DNA of 64,000 nt. It comes from Clostridia bacterium (GTDB lineage: Bacteria; Bacillota; Clostridia; Oscillospirales; Acutalibacteraceae). A program made the translations under genes and the position numbers. Below are positions 8,070 through 15,866 of this stretch, piece by piece; position 1 is the first letter of the stretch, and every line of letters begins with the position of its first letter. The stretch spans positions 62,001 to 126,000 of the forward strand of contig JAFVVQ010000025.1 of the NCBI GenBank assembly GCA_017502085.1, written 5' to 3'. The notes beneath the pieces were generated by a model, which had not been told where the DNA came from, made no database searches, and was given only the letters and a program-made list of their open reading frames with translations.

Positions 8070-8133
8070 TTTATCATCTCCCGATTATAAGTTGCCCCGC
8101 ATTGTGCAGTATATAATCGGAATAAAACGGAAT

Positions 8134-9021
8134 TTAATCGAGACCGAAATTGTGGATGAGACCCTCTCTGTTGCGCCAACCTTCCTTTACCTTGACCCAG
8201 CACTGAAGGTTGATTTTGCATTGGAAGAAGTTTTCCATATCGGCTCTTGCCCTTGTGGAAATCTTCTTGAGCATATCACCCTTTTTGCCGATGATGATGC
8301 CCTTGTGCGATTCTCTTTCGCAATAGATAATTGCTTCAACGTCCATAATGTTACCTGTAGTGCGTTCGCGCATTTTTTCGATGCTGACGGCTACACCGTG
8401 GGGTACTTCTTTGTCGAGAAGGAGAAGCATTTTCTCTCTGATAATTTCACCGGCGAGAACTCTTTCGGGTTGGTCAGTGAGAGTATCGTCGGGGAAGAAG
8501 TGCACCGATTCATAAGAGAGTTTTTTGAGTTCTTCGATGAGAGTGTCGATATTTTCTTCTTTGAGAGCGCTTACGGGAATCACTGCTTCAAATTCATAGA
8601 TTGATGAAAAAGCGAGAATCTTTTCCATAATCTTTTCCTTCTGTTTAACCGTATCGATTTTGTTGATTGCAAGAACAACGGGGGCTTTTTCCGCCTTAAG
8701 GCGCTTGAGAAGCTCAAGCTCCGCTTCCTTGATTTCGCCTTCAGGTTCAGTTACGAAAAGACAGGCATCAACACCTGCGATGCCGTCGCCGACGGCTTTT
8801 ATCATTTTTTCGCCGAGTTTGGTTTTGGGGCGGTGGTAACCCGGGGTATCGGTGAAAACAAGCTGAGTTTCACCGAGGGTCAGCACGCCCATAATTTTTG
8901 TTCTTGTTGTCTGCGGTTTCTGTGTGACGATGGCCACCTTCTGACCGAGCATTCTGTTAAGAAGCGATGATTTGCCGACGTTGGGACATCCGACGATGGC
9001 AACAAAAGCTGTTTTAGTCAT
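8134..9021 (-). CDS. era: GTPase Era
   Basis: A 295-residue essential GTPase for 30S ribosome assembly that binds the 3' end of 16S rRNA. G motifs are clear: G1 GCPNVGKS, G3 DTPGY, G4 NKID and G5 VSALK. The C-terminal KH domain has IIIGKKGDMLKKI. The ATG at 9021 (MTKTAFVAIVG) has AAGGAG in front; the frame runs 18 residues further up without family similarity. It overlaps the end of dgkA by eight bases, consistent with coupled translation. Confidence 0.95.
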   Translation of the reverse strand: MTKTAFVAIVGCPNVGKSSLLNRMLGQKVAIVTQKPQTTRTKIMGVLTLGETQLVFTDTPGYHRPKTKLGEKMIKAVGDGIAGVDACLFVTEPEGEIKEAELELLKRLKAEKAPVVLAINKIDTVKQKEKIMEKILAFSSIYEFEAVIPVSALKEENIDTLIEELKKLSYESVHFFPDDTLTDQPERVLAGEIIREKMLLLLDKEVPHGVAVSIEKMRERTTGNIMDVEAIIYCERESHKGIIIGKKGDMLKKISTRARADMENFFQCKINLQCWVKVKEGWRNREGLIHNFGLD

Positions 9022-9520
9022 TTTTTTGCTCCTTGTTTTTTCTGAAAAGACTGAATATTTTTGACGGTCCCGCAAAAACGAAAACGAAGCTGAACAAAAC
9101 CGTCACTATGAGCAGAATCAATTCGGGAATATGTGCCTTATAGTATTCCGCCATTGCGGCAAATGCGGCGGGCTGATAAAGAATAACGAGTCCGACGGCA
9201 ACTGCACCGATTGCGGCGATAAGCACTGCACCGGCGGCGGCATCCTTTGCGATTTTTGCAAACGGAAGAATTTTTTCATCTGCAGCAAGGTCGACTGCTT
9301 TTTCAATGCCTGTATTGACAAGCTCGAGGGCAATGACAAGCGCACTTACCGTAATAAGAATCGCAAACTGTGTTCTTGACACTTTGAAAAAATCGTGAAT
9401 GGTCAGAAATCCGAACATATAGACGAGGAAGCAGAGGTGAATACGCAGATTGCGTTCTTTGTTTATGCAGTATGCTATGCCGCTGAAGGCATAGCCGAAG
9501 CTTTTAATCAGATTTTTCAT
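9014..9520 (-). CDS. dgkA: Undecaprenol/diacylglycerol kinase family protein
   Basis: A 168-residue membrane kinase. In Firmicutes the dgkA homologue phosphorylates undecaprenol, recycling the lipid carrier for wall synthesis. It has an N-terminal amphipathic segment, then hydrophobic helices. The family signatures ELVNTGIEKAVDL (catalytic Glu and Asn) and KIAKDAAAGAV are intact. The C-terminus has an extra hydrophobic helix and a short basic tail, making it longer than the 120-130 residues usual for DgkA; a related PAP2-type fusion is not evident. It lies between ybeY and era in the usual order. Confidence 0.88.
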   Translation of the reverse strand: MKNLIKSFGYAFSGIAYCINKERNLRIHLCFLVYMFGFLTIHDFFKVSRTQFAILITVSALVIALELVNTGIEKAVDLAADEKILPFAKIAKDAAAGAVLIAAIGAVAVGLVILYQPAAFAAMAEYYKAHIPELILLIVTVLFSFVFVFAGPSKIFSLFRKNKEQKND

Positions 9521-9525
9521 ATGTT

Positions 9526-10026
9526 TCAGTCATCCATATAGTAACTGCCGTTTCTCTTGAGACCCATCTGAGTGAGAACGGCTTCTTCTTTTTCACGCAT
9601 TCTGACGCTTTCAATGCCGCCGTTGACGTGGTCATATCCGAGAAGGTGAAGCATAGAATGAACGGTCAGAAATCCTATTTCACGCTGAAGAGAGTGACCG
9701 TATCTGTCTGCCTGGTCGAGTGCGTGAGGGATGGAAATGACAATGTCGCCGAGAAGCTTTGCCCCTGTGTCAATGTTGGTGTCATAGACACCGTTTTCAC
9801 CGAGAGGGAATGAAAGAACGTCAGTTGCGCGGTCGATATTTCTGAATTCCTTGTTAAGTCTGTGAATTTCGTCGTCGTCAACGAAGGTGACACTGATTTC
9901 TGCGGGGTCTGTGAAATTTTCCTGAACAAGAACGGCGGTGCAACAACGGCGCACAAGCATTCTGACACCCGTCGGGATGCGGAAATCGTTTTGTTCGTTT
10001 GAGATGATAACTTTTACTTTACTCAT
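9526..10026 (-). CDS. ybeY: Endoribonuclease YbeY (rRNA maturation factor)
   Basis: A 166-residue zinc-dependent RNase that processes the 3' end of 16S rRNA and supports ribosome quality control. The metal site HSMLHLLGYDH (His-x3-His-x5-His) is complete, and EIGFLTVH leads into it. DVLSFPL, also typical, is in the middle. It overlaps the phoH stop by four bases (ATGA), so the two are translationally coupled. dgkA begins six bases after its end. Confidence 0.93.
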   Translation of the reverse strand: MSKVKVIISNEQNDFRIPTGVRMLVRRCCTAVLVQENFTDPAEISVTFVDDDEIHRLNKEFRNIDRATDVLSFPLGENGVYDTNIDTGAKLLGDIVISIPHALDQADRYGHSLQREIGFLTVHSMLHLLGYDHVNGGIESVRMREKEEAVLTQMGLKRNGSYYMDD

Positions 10027-10988
10027 TTTTTGCCGCGTTCCTCCTCCTGTTTTTCATATGCCTTTATGATATCCTGAACGAGCCTGTGGCGGACAACGTC
10101 TTTTTCATTGAATCTGACCGTGCCGATATCCTCGATATTCTTGAGGATTCTGACGGCTTCTTTGAGGCCCGAGCGCTTGCCGTCGGGCAAATCTATCTGC
10201 GTGACGTCGCCCGTAACAACCATTTTAGAGTTGAAACCGAGACGAGTCAAAAACATTTTCATCTGTTCGGGAGTTGTATTCTGTGCTTCGTCGAGGATGA
10301 TGAAGCTGTCGTCAAGAGTTCTGCCTCGCATATAGGCGAGGGGCGCAACCTCGATATCGCCTCTTTCCTGATGCTTCTGGAAGTTCTCGGCACCGAGCAT
10401 ATCAAACAGGGCATCATAAAGAGGACGCAGATAGGGGTCAACCTTCTGCTGAAGGTCACCGGGAAGGAAACCCAGCTTTTCGCCGGCTTCAACTGCGGGT
10501 CTGGTGAGCACGATGCGGTTGATTTCTTTGGCTCTGAATGCGGTTACCGCCATTGCAACGGCGAGGTAGGTTTTGCCTGTGCCCGCCGGACCGATGCCGA
10601 AGGTGACCGTATTTTTCTTTATGGTTTCGATATATTTTTTCTGACCGAGAGTCTTGGGCTTGACGGGTTTGCCTTTTGCAGTTATGCAGACGCAGTCCGC
10701 CGCCATATGCTCGAGTTTGTCCTCGTTGCCCTCGTTGACGAGAGTCAGCACGTAACGTACGTTCTGATCGCTGAGCGATTCGCCTCTGTTGATAAGCGTG
10801 AGCAGACCGTTGATGGCTCTGACACCCTTCTGAACGTTTTCGGCGTCACCCGTAACCTTTATTTCGGAGCCTCGGCTTATAACGGTGACCGAGAATTCCT
10901 TTTCAATCAGTCTGATGTTTTCGTCAAACGAACCGAAAAGGCTGACTGCTTGCTCCATTCTGTCGACATTGATTATCTGTTCAAACAC
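10023..10988 (-). CDS. phoH: PhoH-like ATPase
   Basis: A 321-residue P-loop ATPase of the PhoH/YbeZ type. It is functionally linked to YbeY in RNA metabolism, though its precise reaction is not settled. An N-terminal KH-like segment (about 1-75) is followed by the ATPase core with Walker A GPAGTGKT and Walker B FIILDEAQN, and VVTGDVTQIDLP near sensor 1. I set the start at GTG 10988 because GGGAGG is seven bases upstream; an in-frame TTG at 11003 lies inside that ribosome site. It is first gene of the phoH-ybeY-dgkA-era-yqzL-recO operon. Confidence 0.92.
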   Translation of the reverse strand: MFEQIINVDRMEQAVSLFGSFDENIRLIEKEFSVTVISRGSEIKVTGDAENVQKGVRAINGLLTLINRGESLSDQNVRYVLTLVNEGNEDKLEHMAADCVCITAKGKPVKPKTLGQKKYIETIKKNTVTFGIGPAGTGKTYLAVAMAVTAFRAKEINRIVLTRPAVEAGEKLGFLPGDLQQKVDPYLRPLYDALFDMLGAENFQKHQERGDIEVAPLAYMRGRTLDDSFIILDEAQNTTPEQMKMFLTRLGFNSKMVVTGDVTQIDLPDGKRSGLKEAVRILKNIEDIGTVRFNEKDVVRHRLVQDIIKAYEKQEEERGKK

Positions 10989-11030
10989 TGCATTGCCTCC
11001 CAAAGGGCATAATTATCTATTATTAATGTT

Positions 11031-11059
11031 AGTATAACACATTGCAGATAAAAAGTCAC
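11031..11059 (-). promoter_or_regulatory. Promoter of the phoH operon
   Basis: Minus strand: GTGACT (11059-11054), a 17-base spacer, then TATACT (11036-11031) preceded by TGT, an extended -10. Confidence 0.65.
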
Positions 11060-11102
11060 TATAAATATTATTAAATTATACATATTATTTATATATAATT
11101 AA

Positions 11103-11131
11103 TTGACTTTTTAAAGAAATAATAATATTAT
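11103..11131 (+). promoter_or_regulatory. Promoter of the FHA-protease-proBA operon
   Basis: TTGACT (11103-11108), a 17-base spacer, then TATTAT (11126-11131). It is divergent from the phoH promoter in a very AT-rich gap. Confidence 0.6.
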
Positions 11132-11181
11132 TGTATCTGTATAGGTGTATCCGCAGATTGATAAGAAGGAGGAATATTGCA

Positions 11182-11577
11182 ATGGCTGAACTGATTTCAT
11201 TCTCGAGATATGCATTCCCCGTATTGGCATTGCTGATATTTCTGCTCTGCTTTTCGGCGCTGCTTAAACGCAGACCGCCTTCACTTGGCGGTGCAAGGCT
11301 CATTAATGCGGCAACAAAAGAAGCTTATCCCCTCATAAGACGTGAAACATCACTGGGCAGAAACAAAAACTGCGATATCATTCTTGACGAGCCGACTGTT
11401 TCGAGGCTTCATGCGGTTGTTGTCTGTGCGAAAGACGGATGGTACGTTGCCGATGTCAGGTCGCAGGCGGGTGTGCGTCTCAACGGAAAACATATTGAGA
11501 AAAAAGCATATATCAAAACAGGTGACGCAATAACTCTCGGTGCGGTTACGCTGTTTTTTGAAAATTTACAGAACTGA
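11182..11577 (+). CDS. Membrane-anchored FHA-domain protein
   Basis: A 131-residue protein: one N-terminal membrane helix (about 9-28), a basic stop-transfer (KRRPP), then a forkhead-associated domain (about 40-130) facing the cytoplasm. FHA marks are LGRNKNCDIIL, SRLHA and GVRLNGK, so it should bind phosphothreonine peptides, presumably targets of a Ser/Thr kinase encoded elsewhere. The start ATG has AAGGAGGA at good distance; the upstream open frame is in the leader. It is followed after 15 bases by the M16 protease. Confidence 0.85.
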   Translation: MAELISFSRYAFPVLALLIFLLCFSALLKRRPPSLGGARLINAATKEAYPLIRRETSLGRNKNCDIILDEPTVSRLHAVVVCAKDGWYVADVRSQAGVRLNGKHIEKKAYIKTGDAITLGAVTLFFENLQN

Positions 11578-11592
11578 CAGGTAGATATAAAT

Positions 11593-12861
11593 ATGGAAAA
11601 CAAAAGAAAAATCGTGACTCTGCCCAACGGTCTGAGAATTGTTTTTGAGAAAAACAAAAATTCAAAAATGTGTGCGGCAGAAATCTGGGTTGCAAGCGGG
11701 GTCAGCTATGAAACACCCGAAACTGCGGGTACGTCGCATTTCATCGAGCATATGATGTTCAAGGGCTCACATAAGCGATCTGCACTCGATATTGCCGTTG
11801 AAATGGATGAAATCGGCGGATATCTCAACGCATACACGGCAAGGGAGAACACCCTGTTCTATGCGAGAATGCTCAGTGAACATACCGAAAAAGCGCTTGA
11901 TATTCTCTGCGATATGGTGAGAAACCCGAGGCTTGACGAAAGCGATATCGAGCTTGAAAAAGGCGTTATCAAAGAAGAAATCTCAATGTATGAAGACAGT
12001 GCGGAGGATTTGTGCGCAGATACTTTTTACGAAAACGTGTGGAAGAAAAGTATGCTCGGCTGTGATATCCTCGGCAGTGAAGAAACGGTTGATGCCGTCA
12101 CGAAAGAAAGTCTTGAGGCGCATCTGAGAAAATTCTATGTGCCTGAAAGAATGGTAATAAGCATCAGCGGTAATTTTGACGAAAAAACGGCTTTGCGCAT
12201 ATGTAAGAATTATTTTGCGGACCTTAAGAATACGGGCTTTGAACTCAACCCCGTTTCGGCGGATTATACACCGCATACCGTTACGGTCAGAAAAAACGTT
12301 ATGCAGAATCAGATTGTTCTCGGATTCCCCGCAATGGCGCTTGGTACCGAGCATCGGGAGGCGGGTTTGCTGATATCTTCGATTCTCGGCAATACCCCGT
12401 CGTCAAGGCTCTTTCAGCATATCAGGGAAAAACTCGGTCTCGTTTATTCGATCGAGACTGCCTGCGTTTCATATCTGAAGGCGGGTGTTTTCACCGTCAC
12501 AATGGGTCTGAATGAAAAATCGGAAGAAAAGGCGATCAGCGAAACGCTGAAAATAATTTCGGAATTCGGTTCGACCGTTACCGAAAAAGAACTTGCAAGG
12601 GCAAAGGAACAATCGGTGACGGGTTTTGTTATGGAGCTTGAAAACGTTTCGGCACACGCATCCCGTAACGGCAGAAATCTGCTCCTCTATAATAAAATTA
12701 TCCCCGAAGAGGATATCATCAAAGGTATCCGTGCGGTTACTGTTGAAGATATCCGTAAAACGGCAGAGGAAATTTTCGATATGTCAAAAATCTCCGTTTG
12801 CGTTGTCGGTAAGGTCAAGAGTAAGAAAACATACAGGGAAATTATTAATTCGGCAATATAA
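11593..12861 (+). CDS. M16-family zinc metallopeptidase
   Basis: A 422-residue insulinase-type peptidase resembling the processing-protease branch (Bacillus YmxG/MlpA-like). The inverted zinc motif HFIEH is at residues 49-53 with the downstream acidic residues near 123-130 (KGVIKEEISMYEDS). The C-terminal half has the usual substrate-cradle domain with REKLGLVYSI. No signal peptide is seen, so it is cytoplasmic. The substrate is unknown. It lies in one operon with the FHA gene upstream and proB 15 bases downstream, though proline synthesis gives no hint about the substrate. Confidence 0.87.
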   Translation: MENKRKIVTLPNGLRIVFEKNKNSKMCAAEIWVASGVSYETPETAGTSHFIEHMMFKGSHKRSALDIAVEMDEIGGYLNAYTARENTLFYARMLSEHTEKALDILCDMVRNPRLDESDIELEKGVIKEEISMYEDSAEDLCADTFYENVWKKSMLGCDILGSEETVDAVTKESLEAHLRKFYVPERMVISISGNFDEKTALRICKNYFADLKNTGFELNPVSADYTPHTVTVRKNVMQNQIVLGFPAMALGTEHREAGLLISSILGNTPSSRLFQHIREKLGLVYSIETACVSYLKAGVFTVTMGLNEKSEEKAISETLKIISEFGSTVTEKELARAKEQSVTGFVMELENVSAHASRNGRNLLLYNKIIPEEDIIKGIRAVTVEDIRKTAEEIFDMSKISVCVVGKVKSKKTYREIINSAI

Positions 12862-12876
12862 AGGAAGTTATCGGAA

Positions 12877-13665
12877 ATGCTTAACAGAAAAGAAATCAAC
12901 AGAATTGTTGTCAAGGTCGGCACGTCAACCCTGACCTATGATACAGGCAAAATAAATATCCGCCGTATGTCGGCACTTGCGAGGGTGCTCAGTGACCTGA
13001 AAAATTCGGGCAGAGAGGTTGCTCTCGTCACTTCGGGTGCAATCGGCGTCGGTGTCGGCAAACTCGGTCTGAAAGAAAGACCCAAGGATACTCCCGGCAG
13101 ACAGGCGGCGGCTACCGTCGGTCAGTGCGAACTGATGTTTCTCTATGACAAATTCTTCGGTGAATTCGGAAATATTACGGGTCAGCTTCTGGTGACGAAG
13201 GATGACTTCGAGAATGCAGAACGCCACAAAAATCTCCATAATTCATTTATGAAGCTGTTTGAATACGGTGCAATCCCCATCGTCAACGAAAACGACAGCG
13301 TTGCCGTCGAAGAAATTGTTTTTGGCGATAACGACAGCCTTTCTGCTCACGTTGCAAAAATAGTTGATGCAGATCTGCTTATCATACTGACAGATATCGA
13401 CGGTCTTTTCAGTGCAAATCCCCGTGAGGATGAAAATGCGGTTCTTATCCGCTGCGTTGAGAATATCGATGACAGTATTCTTGCTCTTGCGGGCGGTACG
13501 GGCACAAACAGAGGTACGGGCGGTATGATAACCAAGCTTCATGCGGCGCAGATTGCTACCGAGGCGGGTATTGATACCGTTGTTATGAACGGCTCCGATC
13601 CCGAGGATCTTTATAAGCTTCTCGACGGCAGACAAACGGGCACACTTTTCAAGGCAAAGAGGTAA
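12877..13665 (+). CDS. proB: Glutamate 5-kinase
   Basis: A 262-residue amino-acid kinase that phosphorylates glutamate as the first step of proline synthesis. Visible signatures are VVKVGTSTL, VTSGAIGVGV, NENDSVAVEE and the GTGGMITKLHAA block. It ends soon after the kinase domain and lacks the C-terminal PUA domain found in the long form, as in many Firmicutes. AAGGAAG precedes the ATG. proA starts five bases after the stop. Feedback inhibition by proline is usual for the family. Confidence 0.94.
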   Translation: MLNRKEINRIVVKVGTSTLTYDTGKINIRRMSALARVLSDLKNSGREVALVTSGAIGVGVGKLGLKERPKDTPGRQAAATVGQCELMFLYDKFFGEFGNITGQLLVTKDDFENAERHKNLHNSFMKLFEYGAIPIVNENDSVAVEEIVFGDNDSLSAHVAKIVDADLLIILTDIDGLFSANPREDENAVLIRCVENIDDSILALAGGTGTNRGTGGMITKLHAAQIATEAGIDTVVMNGSDPEDLYKLLDGRQTGTLFKAKR

Positions 13666-13670
13666 GAAAA

Positions 13671-14915
13671 ATGAGTATATTAACAGATATAGGTGCACGC
13701 TCAAAGCAGGCACAGAAGCTTCTCGCAAAGGCGGGCTCGGCGGCAATAGACAAGGCACTCAATACGGTTGCCGATGCTCTTGAAAGAGAAGCAGCATTCA
13801 TTATTGCGGAGAACAAAAAGGATATCGAAGCGGGTGAAGCAAACGGTCTTTCAAAGGCACTTATTGACCGACTCAGCCTCAATGAACCGAGAATCGGCGG
13901 TATGGCTCAGGGTCTGCGTCAGGTTGCCGCAAGTGAAAGCCCTGTCGGCAAGGTGCTCTGGGGTGAAGTCAGACCCAACGGAATGAAAATCGAAAAGGTA
14001 GCAGTGCCCATCGGTGTTATTGCAGTCATTTTCGAGGCAAGACCCAACGTTACCGCCGATGCGGCGGCTATCTGCCTCAAGGCGGGCAACTCCGTCATAC
14101 TCAAGGGAGGCAAGGAAGCAATCAACTCCAACAAGGCGATTGCTGACGTTATGAGAAAGGCGGTAGCATCCGCAGGTCTGCCCGAGGACTGCATCATCCT
14201 CGTTGAAAATATTTCCAGAGAAGCCGCAACGGAACTGATGAAGCTCAATGGTTACGTTGATTTGCTGATTCCCAGAGGCGGTGCGGGTCTTATCCGCTCT
14301 GTTGTTGAAAATGCAACAGTACCCGTTATCGAAACGGGTGTCGGCAACTGCCACGTCTACGTTGATTCCGATGCAGATATTGATATGGCTGCTGAGATTG
14401 TTGCCAATGCAAAGGCATCAAGAGTATCCGTTTGCAATGCGTGTGAAGGTCTGCTTATCCATGCCGACGTTGCGGAGGTCGCTCTGCTTTCAATCGGTGA
14501 AAAGCTCAAGGATTGCGGAGTTGAAATCAGGGGAGACGAGGCTGTCTGCGAAATTCTGCCCTATGCAATTCCCGCAACAGATGAGGATTGGGCAAAGGAA
14601 TATCTCGATTACAAAATCAGTGTGAAAATAGTTAAGGATACTGACGAAGCAATTGATCATATTGCCCGTTACGGTACGGGTCACAGTGAAGCAATTGTTA
14701 CGAACAATTATTTCACTGCAGAGAAATTCAAGAATGAAGTTGATGCGGCGGCGGTCTACGTCAACGCATCCACAAGATTTACCGACGGCGGAGAATTCGG
14801 ATTCGGTGCTGAAATCGGTATTTCGACACAGAAGCTCCACGCAAGAGGACCTCTTGGTGTGGCGCATATGGTCAGCGAGAAATATATCATCAGCGGTAAC
14901 GGACAAATAAGATAA
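13671..14915 (+). CDS. proA: Gamma-glutamyl phosphate reductase
   Basis: A 414-residue NADPH-dependent reductase that converts glutamyl-5-phosphate to glutamate semialdehyde, the second step of proline synthesis. The aldehyde-dehydrogenase-like fold shows FEARPNVTADAA, a Gly-rich stretch GVGNCHVYVD, and the catalytic Cys in RVSVCNACEG. Length is normal. It is coupled to proB by a five-base gap. Confidence 0.95.
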   Translation: MSILTDIGARSKQAQKLLAKAGSAAIDKALNTVADALEREAAFIIAENKKDIEAGEANGLSKALIDRLSLNEPRIGGMAQGLRQVAASESPVGKVLWGEVRPNGMKIEKVAVPIGVIAVIFEARPNVTADAAAICLKAGNSVILKGGKEAINSNKAIADVMRKAVASAGLPEDCIILVENISREAATELMKLNGYVDLLIPRGGAGLIRSVVENATVPVIETGVGNCHVYVDSDADIDMAAEIVANAKASRVSVCNACEGLLIHADVAEVALLSIGEKLKDCGVEIRGDEAVCEILPYAIPATDEDWAKEYLDYKISVKIVKDTDEAIDHIARYGTGHSEAIVTNNYFTAEKFKNEVDAAAVYVNASTRFTDGGEFGFGAEIGISTQKLHARGPLGVAHMVSEKYIISGNGQIR

Positions 14916-14933
14916 ACCGACGGAGGAATCGGT

Positions 14934-15863
14934 ATGAGTGAAAAAAATCAAAAAAGAGGCAAAAATAAACTTGCTTTTCCGATAGGAATAATCATTCTGA
15001 TTCTTGCCGTTATCGGAGCAGTTTCGACCGTCAGATTTGTGTCGGATTCGGTTAAGAAAATGACTGATAACACTGTTGATAAGCTGAAGTATGAGCAGAT
15101 GCTTGAGCCCGTTGTTATGTTTGATCCCGAACCGTTTGACGACCTGAATCAGGCAGATGTTTCGCAACTTCTCAACAGTGCCGTGTGGGCATTGCTTATG
15201 AGTGAGGAGGGGACTGAAAAATATCCCTATTCCGAAGGTGACGTTTTCGGTATCATCGTTCCGCAGGAGGATATCGAAAAATATTTTGTCAGCCTTTTCG
15301 GAACGGAAATCGATATTGCTTCAATGCACGCATCCGTTGATATGAGTGCGTTTGACATTACCTACGATGCTGCTCTCAAGAGCTATATTCTGCCTATTAC
15401 GGGTGTTGAATCCGCATATACTCCGAAGGTTTATGAGATTGAGAAAAAAGGCAGTTCGGTCATTCTTTCGGTCGGTTATATCGGAAGCAAGGCGTGGGCG
15501 CAGGCGGCTGACGAGGGATACGAAGCCCCCGAGCCCGATAAATATATGAAAATTACCCTTCGAGAAAGAAACGGCGGTATGTATATCGCATCAATTCAGG
15601 CAGTTGACGGTCAGGAGATCATCGGAAGTATGCCTTCAACAAGACCTCCCGAGGTTGAGACCGTTTCCGAAACCCTGCCTGTACTTACACAGCCTGAAAT
15701 TCAGACCTCTGCCGTTGCCGTGACGGACGAAAACGGTGAGGAGGTTACAGACGAAAGCGGTGTTGCGGTAACCGAAATCGTGACTGTTGTTCCCGAAATA
15801 ACAACGGGCGAAGAACTGACAACCGAGGGTGTAACAGAAGAAAGCACAACCGAAGAGGAATAA
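14934..15863 (+). CDS. Membrane-anchored protein of unknown function
   Basis: A 309-residue protein not recognised by family. A short basic Lys/Arg tail is followed by one membrane helix (about 12-32), then an extracytoplasmic domain (about 50-215) with mixed alpha/beta character. The last 90 residues are low-complexity, rich in Thr, Glu and Val, in a style shared with the LCP and lipoprotein genes of this window. GGAGG is ahead of the ATG. It sits between proA and mutS2 with gaps of 18 and 3 bases, so it is in the same operon, but the context does not suggest a role. Confidence 0.6.
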   Translation: MSEKNQKRGKNKLAFPIGIIILILAVIGAVSTVRFVSDSVKKMTDNTVDKLKYEQMLEPVVMFDPEPFDDLNQADVSQLLNSAVWALLMSEEGTEKYPYSEGDVFGIIVPQEDIEKYFVSLFGTEIDIASMHASVDMSAFDITYDAALKSYILPITGVESAYTPKVYEIEKKGSSVILSVGYIGSKAWAQAADEGYEAPEPDKYMKITLRERNGGMYIASIQAVDGQEIIGSMPSTRPPEVETVSETLPVLTQPEIQTSAVAVTDENGEEVTDESGVAVTEIVTVVPEITTGEELTTEGVTEESTTEEE

Positions 15864-15866
15864 ATA

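Noticed and set aside
10086..11012. A long plus-strand frame across phoH
   Set aside because: It is the antisense of a conserved gene, has no ribosome site, and its composition is that of a shadow frame.
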